DNA of 64,000 bases. Source: Euglena gracilis. Its lineage: Eukaryota; Euglenida; Euglenophyceae; Euglenales. This document shows, in pieces, positions 33,508-43,665 of this stretch. How positions within the stretch are numbered: the first letter of the stretch is position 1; the number at the start of each line of letters is the position of its first letter. The notes below the pieces were generated by a model. It was not told the DNA's origin. It made no database searches and was given only the letters and a program-made list of their open reading frames with translations. Location of the stretch: NCBI GenBank assembly GCA_039621445.1, contig CP154956.1, positions 34,259,437-34,323,436 on the forward strand. Reading direction: 5' to 3'. The translations under genes and the position numbers were made by a program.

Positions 33508-35056
33508 TCACCAGGACCATTTGGAATTGCTGTGGTGGTGGCCTGTCCAGGAGCCAGGTTTCTGGTGATTCGTATTCGAATTCCGGTGGAATCCAGTCAC
33601 GAACCCATTCGTCGGGGACTGTGTGCTTGGTGAAACTCGCTCTTTCCGCGAGAAACCACTGCAGCTTCTCCCAGTTTTTTCAGGGCAGAGTGGCTGGCCG
33701 ATGAAGTCATTCCGCCAGATGAAGTAATTCATCCTTGGATTGTCGGCTGACACCTGCGGGGCATTCCCCGGGTGGAGGTCAATGGTCGTGTGATACGCAC
33801 ATTCTGCGCGGGTTGTATTGGGCCGAAATCCGCGACCGACCCAGTCTTTTCAGGTCAACAAGTGGTATTCAGGTTGCCATTGTGGCAGGCACCAGCGATC
33901 ATTTAGGTCATGTGTCGTGAGCAGTCGGAAAAGTATCTTTTCCCTGTCCGCTCTCTCCCAGAGCTAAGGTAATCTGACCCCTTCCTCGTCAGCAGCAAGG
34001 CGTATCGCCCCGCTGTCGATCTGCCACCAATGGGCCATCCCCGTGTGGCGGTAGTCGTCTAGCTGAGGTTGGAGTACTTGAAAACTTCCTTTGCTTTTTG
34101 TGCAAGGTGGAGTATTCCTCCAATGGCTTCTGGCCGCTTGGCACGATTGTGCGAACTGCGCCTTCCGCAGTTTGCCAGAAGGTTCCCTGAAGGCAATTGA
34201 CACATAGCAAAGGCACATTCGTACCATCCTTCTGTGTGTAGTGGAAGTTGTGCTAGTAGTATACGTCCTTGTGGAACCATTTCCTATCCTCAGGGTTGCA
34301 TACCTGGACGAGGAGTAATCCAGGTCATGTGCACTGTTATATGTCTTGTGGCACACAGTGCAGAGCCACCAAAAACGGTCGTCTGTTTTGTCGACAAGGA
34401 ATTCATCGCCGAAGTGTTGGGCCAACACGCGTGGCGATCTGGAGGTTGTAATAATTCCAGGTCACGTTCTGATCAAAGGACCATTTTCGGCCTTGACAGA
34501 GCAGTGGCTTAATGCATCGATTGAGACATTGATTTGTCTCAATCGATGCAGTTTGTGGTCAATCCTCACGTACCTGTCTTTCAGGTCAGGGTCTCAGGAT
34601 TATCCTGAGTGATCACTTTCCCGTCGATCACAACTTCGCCTTCCGTGTATGTCTCAGCCGTTCAAGCGGGGTCTTTCCAATGCCCCTTTGACTGAGTTTT
34701 TGGCTGTGAGGTTTTCCCATAGCTGCATGACGTGATGTGCGTGAATCCATCTCCCGCGGTTGTTCCACGAGAAGGGGATGCAGCACCCTGGCTTTCAGAA
34801 CCACCACCGCCATTCGGTGGGGGCTGGTCACCAGCTTTTGGTGTGGGTTTGCAAGGTGCGGAGCCTGCTTTGACTTGGCCGGAGCCTTCGGGATTTGCTT
34901 GCTTGCTCTCCCAGGTACGTGGTGACGCCTGGGATGGGTGTCTTCTCCCTGATACCGAGCGTCGTTGACCTTCAGCAGGGGTTTCCCTAGCTGAAGGTCG
35001 TCATACACGCTCCTTCGCGGCTTCCGCGGGTTTCCCACGGGTAGCCGTGAGCGATG
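33508..35056 (-). pseudogene. C-terminal accessory protein of B' (frameshifted)
   Basis: Homolog of the 603-residue frame at 40,320-42,131. Matching blocks in several frames are GSAPCKPTPKAGDQPPP, ATRVLAQHFGDEFLVD, WWLCTVCHKTY (CxxC kept), YRHTGMAHWWQIDSGA and SADNPRMNYFIWR. Several stops and frame changes show decay. The N-terminal part lies across the R composite at 62,024 onward. Confidence 0.7.
34513..34550. repeat. Perfect 16-bp hairpin within the B' accessory gene
   Basis: Arms TGCATCGATTGAGACA (34,513-34,528) and its exact reverse complement (34,535-34,550), with loop TTGATT. The corresponding place in B (about 41,385-41,403) has a shorter hairpin (CTGAAT, CCATCG, ATTCAG), so the hairpin persists while its stem has changed. 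Confidence 0.9.
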
Positions 35057-35060
35057 GTGT
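35057..35060. repeat. Target-site duplication GTGT (left copy; right copy 62,024-62,027)
   Basis: GTGT directly precedes the R LTR end at 35,061 and directly follows the R LTR start at 62,023. Joining the flanks across one GTGT restores a continuous B' gene region, which supports insertion of the whole 35,061-62,023 block into B'. Confidence 0.75.
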
Positions 35061-35677
35061 TGTTGGGGGTCGGGGACCCCGCTCGCCCCCCGGGGGGGCT
35101 GCTTTCGCTGTCGCTGGGGCCGCCACTTCCCGTTTCCGGCCCTGGTGGGCTCAGGCCAGGGCCTTTGGGAAATTGGGCCCCATTTTCAAACATGCCAACC
35201 GGCGGTAAAGGGGGTGAGGTGTGCCCCCCCGACCCGGGGTCCTCAGTTGCCCCGCGTAGGATCTTTTTTTTCTTTCCACTGTTGGTTTTTCCCCATTTTC
35301 CAACTTTGAACTTGAGGCTGAAAAGAACAAGGAGGCAAAAACCAGCCCACTTACTTAGGTGAGCAAATCAGCAGCACAAGACAAACCTGGCTTGGAGGTA
35401 CGGGAGTACCTGGGTTCAGGAAACCTGCTGCTTGGGGTAGTTTGGAAAGCAATGCGTTGGTTTCCAGGAATAATTGAACTGTACTTTTTGATTCTTCAAT
35501 TCTCAATTGACTTTTCTTCTTTTCTGATTCTCAAATCGAATTCTCAAATTCTTTGTGGAATTTGCTGGGGTTCCAATTCTACTCGCGTGGCGGTTGACTT
35601 GCTCTGGTTATTCCTACCGGGGGTTTTTGGGAATTTTCTGGGAAATTTTTGGCTGCCGACGCCAGCGGCAGCCGACA
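35061..35677 (-). repeat. R LTR (3' LTR of the composite)
   Basis: On the minus strand it runs from TGTCGGCTGCC to ACCCCCAACA, preceded by the purine tract AAGGGAGGGGG. Confidence 0.85.
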
Positions 35678-37390
35678 CCCCCTCCCTTGCGACGTTAGTC
35701 GGGCCCGTTTTTCTGCCCCCCCCCCCGAACAAAAACGGGGAGAGTTAAATTGATTTTTTTTTGTGGGGGGGCGAAAATTGTGTGTTTTTTTTTAAAACGG
35801 GTCCTGTCGCCCTTTTTTTTTTTTGAAAATCGGTGTTACGAGTCTGACCTCCCCCCCAGCCATAATATCGAGCACCTTGGGGGACTCTGAAAAATCAGGT
35901 CTACGGGGGAAGCCCCCCCACCCCTTTCCTCCGACAAGCATGGGGAACGGGTCTTTGTACACAAAATCTGGAAATTCTGAGTGAAACCAACTCTTGGCAC
36001 TCTACCCCAAGGCCTAAGTCCCACGCTACCCCCTTGGTGAAAATCCTTTTTGGCAGCTTATGTGAGACTTTTTTTCATTCGATTTCGATTTTTCAAAAAA
36101 AATCAGGGACTTTGGCCAACAGTGCCTCAGAAAATGAATTGTGTGGAGAAAAGAAAAAGAGAAACCCATGCATTCCTTTCCAATTCGGGACAGTTGGGTA
36201 AGGAAAAGGTTAACGGTGAGCCAAAGTGCCAAGGTGAGAGGGTAAGCGGTTATATGGAATAGTGTACAATGGGTGTGCGGGTTCGTGTGCGTGTGCGGTT
36301 GTGTGTTTTGTGTGTGTGCACGCTCACTTCCTTGTCATGCATTCCAACCGAAAATGACTGGGCCGATTTTTTTCTGAATGCAAAGAGAACAGGGCTTCAC
36401 ATTGGCCCTCAGCCACTATATCACAGGGCTTTAGTGCCCACGTGGCTATGTTTGTTTTTTATTGGCCCACACCAGGGCCTTTGGACGGAGGAGGGGTCAT
36501 CTCCGGTCCAGGGTCCCCCCCCCCCGAGTTCGGATGCCTCCGAGCTGTGTTCATGTTAAAAAATGCCTTTGATCTAATAGTCCAAACCGAATCAAAAAAC
36601 TGAGTTTTAAAACTCCAACTCGTTTTGTCGTCCACCAGAAAAAATTTCAAAATCCCAGGTTTTTCTTCCAACTCTTTGAATAAAAATACTCCAGCAACAA
36701 AAATTCTCAAAAAAATCAAAAATCTGAGTCCAACCCACAAATCCAGGGCCTTCAAAAGCCCTCAACAAAGTCCAATCGAGAATTCCAACCTGCCACATAC
36801 AACAAACAAAGTCCAACCGAGAGCAACCAACCCAGCAGAAGTAACATCCAGCAGCATACCGAGGGGTCAGGCCAATCCAGCCCAACCGTGGGTCCAACCG
36901 ATCCACTGGGGCTGTAAAACCAAGAAATCTGGCTTGCCAATTAAAATTCACTGCCCCCCCCCCCAGTCACACGGGGCAATGGGGGTAAAATGGTCAAATG
37001 ACATGGCAAACTCAAAAATACTGAAAATTCAAAGCCAATTTTCTCAGCCAAGGCGATTTTTTGTTCCCCCCCCCAGTCGCATGGGGCCATGGGGGTCAAT
37101 CTGGCTTCAGCCTCCAAACAAAAAGTCACAAACCTGGGCCGTAATATCCAAACCGGCTGAAATCTCACACATGTCAAAGGACGGGCCTTCACAATGTTGC
37201 CCCCCCCCCACCGTCAACCAATGTGGGGAGGGCCACAGGTTAAAAATTACTGTCTGCAAAACTGAAATCCCCATTTGACGAAAAAAATGGGCAAAATGGA
37301 TCTTTCATCAAACCCCGCCATATCTGGGGTATGACCAAAGCAATCACGGTCACAATTTGATGCAATCCTGTCCCCGCCCAAACGTCTCAC
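35678..37390 (-). other. R 3' interior, inverted
   Basis: Non-coding R sequence in minus orientation, matching 19,190-20,879 of copy 1. It includes, at 36,431-36,455, an uninterrupted version of the site that element B occupies at 39,122/55,627. It switches to plus-orientation R sequence at about 37,390. Confidence 0.75.
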
Positions 37391-39122
37391 AGGGGACGCC
37401 TCACAATGCAAAACTCCCAATGGTAAATTTTACAGTTTGAGGCTTGTTGGAGCAGTTTTCGTGTGACCCATTTGATGGATCAAAGATCAGATTTTTAAGT
37501 GCCGTTCTGGTTCAGAGTTCAGTGGCATTTTCAGGTTCGGTTCAGTGAGAAAATTCAGAAATCTGCTTTGTGTGTTGCCAGTGGTGAATTTGTGCGTGTG
37601 TGTTGCCTTGTCATGCAGGTTCAAGCAGCAATCACCGAGCAAGGAGAATCAACGGAAGGAACAAAACAGTCAAGTATCAAGGACTTTGATTGATTTGATT
37701 GGACTTTGATTGGTTTTGACATTGAATTAAACAATTTCAACAGTTGCAAAGAAATGACTTCAAAGACTGGGATTATGAACATTGGAATGAGATGGAGAAC
37801 AGAACAATGACATAAGTGGGACCCAAGCAATTGAATCACATGCAATTGAATCACATGATTTACCATTGTCATGATCACAATTGTGGATTGTCTGTGGAGT
37901 TGAAACGGTGGATACATTATTTTACTCAAGTGCTGTGAAGTTCAATGGCTGACCTCACACATGGGCAGTGGCCCGATGCACGGCCAAGCCCAGGTCCAGG
38001 CCGTTGACTCCCACAGCGCTGAATCAGATTTTTCATGTTTTTGGGTCTCAGAATTTTGCTTTGGTTTGGAGCCAGTTTTTCTCCCCTCCTCGTGCAGCTG
38101 GGGGGGGGGGGGCTGGATCAAAATCAGTTTTGGTTTTACGGTTGGAATTTTTGACTCAGAATTGGATACCCCTGTGAGACGTTTGGGTGGGGACAGGATT
38201 GCATCAAATTGTGACCGTGATTGCTTTGGTCATACCCCAGATATGGCGGGGTTTGATGAAAGATCCATTTTTCCCATTTTTTTCGTCAAATGGGGACTTC
38301 AGTTTTGCAGACAGGAATTTTTAACCTGTGGCCCTCCCCACATTGGTTGACGGTGGGGGGGGGCAACATTGTGAAGGCCCGTCCTTTGACATGTGTGAGA
38401 TTTCAGCCGGTTTGGATATTACGGCCCAGGTTTGTGACTTTTTTGTTTGGAGGCTGAAGCCAGATTGACCCCCATGGCCCCATGCGACTGGGGGGGAACA
38501 AAAAATCGCCTTTGCTGAGAAAATTGGCTTTGAATTTTCAGTATTTTTGAGTTTGCCATGTCATTTGACCATTTTACCCCCATTGCCCCGTGTGACTGGG
38601 GGGGGGGGCAGTGAATTTTAATTGGCAAGCCAGATTTCTTGGTTTTACAGCCCCAGTGGATCGGTTGGACCCACGGTTGGGCTGGATTGGCCTGACCCCT
38701 CGGTATGCTGCTGGATGTTACTTCTGTTGGGTTGGTTGCTGTCGGTTGGACTTTGTTTGTTGTATGTGGCAGGTTGGAATTCTCGATTGGACTTTGTTGA
38801 GGGCTTTTGAAGGCCCTGGATTTGTGGGTTGGACTCAGACTTTTGATTTTTTTGAGAATTTTTGTTGCTGGAGTATTTTTATTCAAAGAGTTGGAAGAAA
38901 AACCTGGGATTTTGATATTTTTTCTGGTGGACGACGAAACGAGTTGGAGTTTTAAAACTCAGTTTTTTGATTCGGTTTGGACTATTAGATCAAAGGCATT
39001 TTTTAACATGAACACAGCTCGGAGGCATCCGAACTCGGGGGGGGGGGGGACCCTGGACCGGAGATGACCCCTCCTGCGTCCAAAGGCCCTGGTGTGGGCC
39101 AATAAAAAAAAAACCAGCCACG
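37391..39122 (+). other. R interior in plus orientation up to the element B insertion
   Basis: Segment S (about 37,391-38,170) and the following R interior (to 39,122), matching 18,405-20,098 of copy 1. The R sequence resumes at 55,627. G runs near 38,100 and 39,038; no gene. Confidence 0.75.
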
Positions 39123-39435
39123 TGTACGTCTGATTCCCAATTCCCCTTTCCCAATTCCAAAAAGCCTTCGCTTTCGCCTTGGCGCACCTACTTGGGAACT
39201 GAAAATCAGAGTAACAGTAAAAACCCTTTTCCCACTTCCCAAGAAGCAAAGCACGGAGCAATGCGGGGAGGACGGACTGGAAATCCAAGTCCGGTCCAAG
39301 GAAAGGAAGGAAAAGGTATAAGAAGAAGAATACAACCTGTGGAGAGAGAAGGGGCACCCATTAGGAGATCCTAATAGGATCTGCTTCCATCCTAACTTCC
39401 TCAAAGGAAGGGGACAGAAGCATACGCCTGGTACA
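39123..39435 (-). repeat. 3' LTR of element B
   Basis: Minus strand: starts TGTACCAGGCGTATGC, ends CAGACGTACA. Length 313 bp, the same as the 5' LTR. Confidence 0.92.
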
Positions 39436-39450
39436 CATCCCCCTCCCAGG
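39436..39450 (-). promoter_or_regulatory. Polypurine tract of element B
   Basis: Minus strand reads GGGAGGGGGATG directly before the LTR start TGTACC. B' has GGGAGGGAAAG at the same place. Such tracts prime plus-strand DNA synthesis. Confidence 0.75.
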
Positions 39451-40143
39451 GCTATGCCCGATTTCCACTTTGGACCAGGCATTCTGGCCACAGGGATTTC
39501 GGACACAGACCTGGTCCGTGGGAGGTGCACCCTGGCGCATCCACAGGGGCCCTTTCCGTCGCACAGGGGTCCACTCAAATGGGGGGGCGGAAAGGAGGGG
39601 ACCCAAAAAGCCCAAAACGCGCAAAATGGTTTCACCTATTTTGCGGTGGCTTATGGGTGTATAGTATATTATAGCCCACTGGGGAAAATGGGGCTGGCAG
39701 GTTTCCTTGCCAAGCAAACCCATCCGCCCAGTTTGGGTGTGCCCAAGGCACTTGGTGTTGGGTCCATGGGCATTCCAGGAAAACCCATGGGGAGGGTGTG
39801 GAAGGAGGGGGCCTCTGACCGGTCAAACCTGGGCAGGGCGCATGGCCAGTCAAACCTGACCACGCAAAAGGAAATCCTACTCTACAAAACCAACTGCTGG
39901 CGACAGCATTTGCCCAGGGGGGAAAGTAGAGAGGAGTGGGGGGTTTGGCTTAGGCCAGAAAAGTTGTGCTGTCTGGCAGCCTTAAGGCCTCAAACGGCCG
40001 AAAAGAAAAGAAAGGGAAAGGAGAAGAGGCCGTCGGCCCTGTGCGCTGCGTGTCGCACGCCCGCGAGAGGGGAGAGGGGAGAGGGGTGTGCATGCATGCG
40101 CACGGAATCCTGCATATGGCAGCATCCCGGTGGGAACTTACTA

Positions 40144-40220
40144 GCGGCGAATACCGCAAAGGGTCTTCGAAGGGGCTGTTCGGGCGAATACCCAAACAGG
40201 GTGTCAGGCGAATACCTGAC
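40144..40220. repeat. Three tandem hairpins with the same CGAATA loop
   Basis: GCGG-CGAATA-CCGC (40,144-40,157); CTGTT-C-GGG-CGAATA-CCC-A-AACAG with one mismatch (40,176-40,199); GTCAGG-CGAATA-CCTGAC (40,203-40,220). The loop is constant and each stem differs but is self-complementary. A fourth with this loop is TCTGG-CGAATA-CCAGA at 44,243-44,258. Confidence 0.85.
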
Positions 40221-40319
40221 GAGGGTGCTGAACGCCGCATTGGCGCTCACAGACACCTCACCTGCCTTTATCGGCTGGGCGTTCACGCACCTCACGCCAG
40301 TAGTCGTGTTGGGGATCCC

Positions 40320-42131
40320 CTAATGGTCCTCAACCAACTCCAGTTGGCGCGGGGAACGCGGTGGAGCTGATTCACTCCGAATGGTGTTGAGCTCTGGATC
40401 GTTGACATCAAAGGAAGGGGTCTCCCAGTCCTTGATCCAATTATCCGGCAGCTTCTCCCTGGTACGTTCAGCATGATGCTGAAGATACCGTTGCAGTTGC
40501 TCCCAGAAAATTCTGGGCAGCATCACCGGCCAGATGATGTAATTCATCCGGGGGTGATTCGCAGGCACCTGCGGGGGCATCCCCGGGGTCTGCTTGAAGT
40601 TGATGTCATACATCCACCTCGCTGTCCGAGCTCTTGCGGTATGGGGCCGTAATACAGCCGCCAACCAACCTCTGAAGTCCACCAAATCGTGTTCTTCAGG
40701 AGGCCACAGTGGTAAGGCGTATCCGCCATGTTGACGCTTGGAGAACAGGGGGTAAACCTGTGTTTTCCAGTCGCCATCAGTCCAGAGGTAAGGCATTCTT
40801 ACCTTGGCATGTTCCTCAACGGCGAGGCGCATTGCCCCAGTGTCGATCTGGAACTCACGCGCCATTCCCGTGTGGCGGTAGCTTTCTACCTTTTTGAAGT
40901 CGGAGTCCTTCAGGCGGCCTTCCACCTGCTTGTACTCCTTCTTCCACTTCTCCAGTGTCTCCCACTGCTGGGGGACAATGGTGGTGACTGCTCCATCAGC
41001 AGTCTGCACGAACTTGCCTCCTATACAGTTGATGCACAAGGCAGGGATATCCCTGTCGTGAGCACTCTCACTGTAGGAGTAGTTCAAGCTGTGCTTCCAG
41101 GCGTTCAGGCACTCGCCACATACGAGCGCCACACAGTTCGGCACATATGCCCTGTGATAGAACCACGAGGATTGCACCTGCCGCTTGCACACATGCACAA
41201 GTGGCTGGTTGTGCCGCACATGGTGGCACACGGTGCATGTCCAGGCAAAGGACGTGCCGTGCTGGAAATCCAACACGCAGTCCTCGCCAAAGTACTGTGC
41301 CAGTACTCTGGGTGAGCGCCTGTTCCAGAATGTCCAGGTATGTTCCGGGGCATAGTGGAAAGGTTCTCCTCGGACGAAGAGGGGCTGAATCCATCGATTC
41401 AGTGACCCTTTCTGGTGCCTAATAGCAGCCAGTTTCTTCGTCCTCTCTTCCACGGTGCCTAGTCTGGTCAGGATATCCTGGGTCCAGAGCTGGGCATCCG
41501 CAACAGGAGGTGAAGCAGGTTCATCCTGCTCCGAATCAGTCGATCCGGCGGAAGAGTGGGCCTGTCGACCACGAGCCTTACCTTTCGGTTTGCTCTGGCC
41601 GTACCCGGACGATGCAACGGCCGAATAGTCGTGCATTGTCGTAGGGCCTTTCGGCTGTCCGCCAGTCTGACCTCCAGCGCCACCTTTCGGTGGTGGTTTC
41701 CCATCACCGCCTTTGGAAGGGGGCTTACAGGGTGCAGCACCCGATTTGCCTCCTTTCGGCTTCGCACTCCCGGAATCAGGAGGTGACGCCTGCGGCTTAC
41801 TCCTGGTATCAGGAGCCGATGGTGCCGGAGTAGACGTTTGCCGTCTGGGCGAAGCGGGCATACTGACCGCTGGGTCGCGCATGACGCTCCGAGGGGTTGG
41901 CATTCGTTCCTGGGGTTGTTCAGCAGGCCGTCGCCGAACAGGTTCATCCTGTCCGACGAGGCGTGGCACTGTGGTCGTCACCGGAATCGGTGCTTCCACA
42001 GGCGCTGGCGCTCCCAGAAACTCTGCCATTGTCCTCGGGGCGGCAGGGACCCTGCGCGGTGTCGGTGGTCGTGGGGGGTATCGCTTCCACCTCCATTTCG
42101 ACATCCGGTCTAGGAGCTTGCTCCTCCACAA
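40320..42131 (-). CDS. Accessory protein of element B, C-terminal frame (603 residues, Cys/His-rich, unknown function)
   Basis: Open for 603 codons; no known family recognised. The first 230 residues are Pro/Gly/Lys-rich (KPKGGKSG, KPPPKGGAGG). Then comes a conserved part with APEHTWTFWNRRSPRVLAQYF and three CxxC pairs (WTCTVCHH, LVCGEC, LCINC) with nearby His, which suggests zinc binding. Later blocks YRHTGMAREFQIDTGAMRL and ANHPRMNYIIW are kept in B'. Located after pol, the place where some LTR elements carry env-like or other extra genes, but no signal peptide or membrane segment is evident. Its upstream part continues in another frame (to 42,360), so the true start may lie across a frameshift. 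Confidence 0.6.
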   Translation of the reverse strand: MWRSKLLDRMSKWRWKRYPPRPPTPRRVPAAPRTMAEFLGAPAPVEAPIPVTTTVPRLVGQDEPVRRRPAEQPQERMPTPRSVMRDPAVSMPASPRRQTSTPAPSAPDTRSKPQASPPDSGSAKPKGGKSGAAPCKPPSKGGDGKPPPKGGAGGQTGGQPKGPTTMHDYSAVASSGYGQSKPKGKARGRQAHSSAGSTDSEQDEPASPPVADAQLWTQDILTRLGTVEERTKKLAAIRHQKGSLNRWIQPLFVRGEPFHYAPEHTWTFWNRRSPRVLAQYFGEDCVLDFQHGTSFAWTCTVCHHVRHNQPLVHVCKRQVQSSWFYHRAYVPNCVALVCGECLNAWKHSLNYSYSESAHDRDIPALCINCIGGKFVQTADGAVTTIVPQQWETLEKWKKEYKQVEGRLKDSDFKKVESYRHTGMAREFQIDTGAMRLAVEEHAKVRMPYLWTDGDWKTQVYPLFSKRQHGGYALPLWPPEEHDLVDFRGWLAAVLRPHTARARTARWMYDINFKQTPGMPPQVPANHPRMNYIIWPVMLPRIFWEQLQRYLQHHAERTREKLPDNWIKDWETPSFDVNDPELNTIRSESAPPRSPRQLELVEDH

Positions 42132-43290
42132 CCGCTGGCGCAGGTGCTACGGGAGGTTGATCCTCCGCTGTAGCCGGTGCGACAGATGGCTCTGTCGGCT
42201 GGGGTTCATCCCCTGAAGGTGGTTGCACTGCTGCCGGGGAGATGGGGGTGTGGGGGACACCGGTATCTGGTGTCGCCACCACCTCAGCCGCGGAGCTTGC
42301 GGCTACTCCTCCCCCTCGTGCCGTTACTGTAGCAGCCACGGCTGTAAGGGCAGTGCCCACGGCGCGCCGAGCACACGGCCTCCTAATGAGGTGCGTGCTG
42401 TGGGGGGGCTGGTAGGTTCTTCGAGGATATCCTCGACGACCATACCAGTCACCTCGGCTGGAGGCTCAGCCGTTGGGAACAGGCGTAGCAGCCACAGGTA
42501 TATCCCCTGCGGGTGCTTCGTCTGGCCTAGGCTGTGCCGGAGCATGCAGAGCAGCGTAGAGGATATCCTCCACGTTCTCACCTTCCTCCTCAGGAAGTTC
42601 CTGGTCTCCACCTACCGGTGGACAGACGGGAGCCGTCGCGGGGGCCGGGGGAAACCGATCGTTCCCCTGCCGCTCGCGGGGCAGAGACGAATGATCCAGC
42701 CGTTCCTGCCGGAGACGCGGCGGCGCTGCCTCCAGAATGGTGACGGAGGGGCTGCGGTCGCGTTCCTCCCGCCGCGGAATCGCGGTGGTGGAAGCGACTG
42801 ACGCCTCCCGTCTCCTTCGCGCCAGAGGTTCATCCTCTGGGGCGATGAAGGCGCGCAGATCCTCGGGCGAACGAGGATCGTCGGGGTGCCATCGGCATCC
42901 CTGGGCATCCGCCAGCCTGTAAAAAGCCAGCGTACTGCTACTGTACTGGCGCTGTTGGGCCAGGGTGGCGGCCATGATGGCTGCACCCAAGCGTTTGCAG
43001 GCCTGTTCGGGCCCAGGAAGCCGCGGTAACGCGTGTCTTCCCAGACCTCGAAAAACCCGTCCTCGAACTCCTGCACGCATGCCAGAATCGGCATACCCAG
43101 GTCGAGGATGGCCTTCGGGTGATTCATCAGCTGGAGGAATACCTCCCTGTCGAGGGTACCGCCAAACTGTCGCCTCAAATGTTCCTCCAGGTCTATCCCG
43201 GCCAGGTGCCAGTTGGGGCGCAGGTCGGCGATAACCCGACGACGACGAGGTCCCTCAACGGGGTCGCCGAGCTTTCCATACCAGGCCTAT
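42040..43290 (-). pseudogene. Accessory region of element B, middle part (several frame changes)
   Basis: Homology with B' (62,185-63,066) passes through three frames here: IADLRPNWHLAGIDLEEH and LQLMNHPKAILDLGMP, then AWVQPSWPP, then STLAFYRLADAQGCRW, then an acidic Pro-rich stretch, then RTSLGGRVLG. Frame changes fall near 43,275, 42,970, 42,475, 42,365 and 42,040. Because the same order is in one frame over long parts of B', this is probably one ancestral protein with lesions. Confidence 0.55.
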
Positions 43291-43665
43291 CGTCCTGGGG
43301 GTCACGGAGATGTATATACACCTCCATGACGTAGGTGGTCCAGGCTCGCCACCAGAACTGTTGCAGCATAAAAATACGCTGCTTATGGACGCGGCGACTT
43401 TTGCCCTGGACATCCGGGGCGTCGCGGCACACATGCATAAGCATGCGGCGTCCCATCTCCAGGCCCGGGTTATCCCGAGGCGGTGGAGGACTTCCGCGCA
43501 CGCCGAATCCCCAGAAGTCGACAGGAAATTCCTGCCGGCAGTACTTACAACAACAGAGGTCATACCTCTGTGGGTAAGCCAGGGAAACGCGCTTAACGCG
43601 GAAGGTGGAGCCGTAATGGCTCACCAGCCACACCTGGAGGTTGTTGTTGCACCACAACACCTCGA
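43193..43665 (-). pseudogene. Accessory region of element B, CxxC / PVDFWGFG part
   Basis: Reads LCCCKYCRQEFPVDFWGFGVRG and IFMLQQFWWRAWTTYVMEVYIHL. B' has CQFCKEIHPVDFWGFGERG in frame with the preceding part, so the boundary near 43,665 is a frameshift in B. The CxxC pair and PVDFWGFG are the best conserved pieces. Function unknown. Confidence 0.55.

Larger units (their letters stand above)
32158..35060 (-). mobile_element. Left part of element B' (3' end: LTR, 3' UTR and end of the accessory region)
   Basis: Homologous to 39,123-42,000 of element B in the same orientation: an LTR ending GGTACA on the + strand, a shared 3' UTR, then the C-terminal accessory frame. It stops at 35,060 exactly at the R composite and resumes at 62,024. 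The part left of the break and the part right of it cover complementary segments of the same gene. Confidence 0.75.
39436..40319 (-). other. 3' untranslated region of element B
   Basis: About 0.9 kb between the last frame and the 3' LTR. The + strand has a 289-codon open frame here (39,454-40,323), but it is antisense and not kept in frame in B'. Near the coding end lies a cluster of three hairpins (40,144-40,220). Confidence 0.65.

Noticed and set aside
39454-40323. 289-codon plus-strand frame in the B 3' UTR
   Set aside because: Antisense to the element. The homologous region of B' has several stops and no in-frame conservation.
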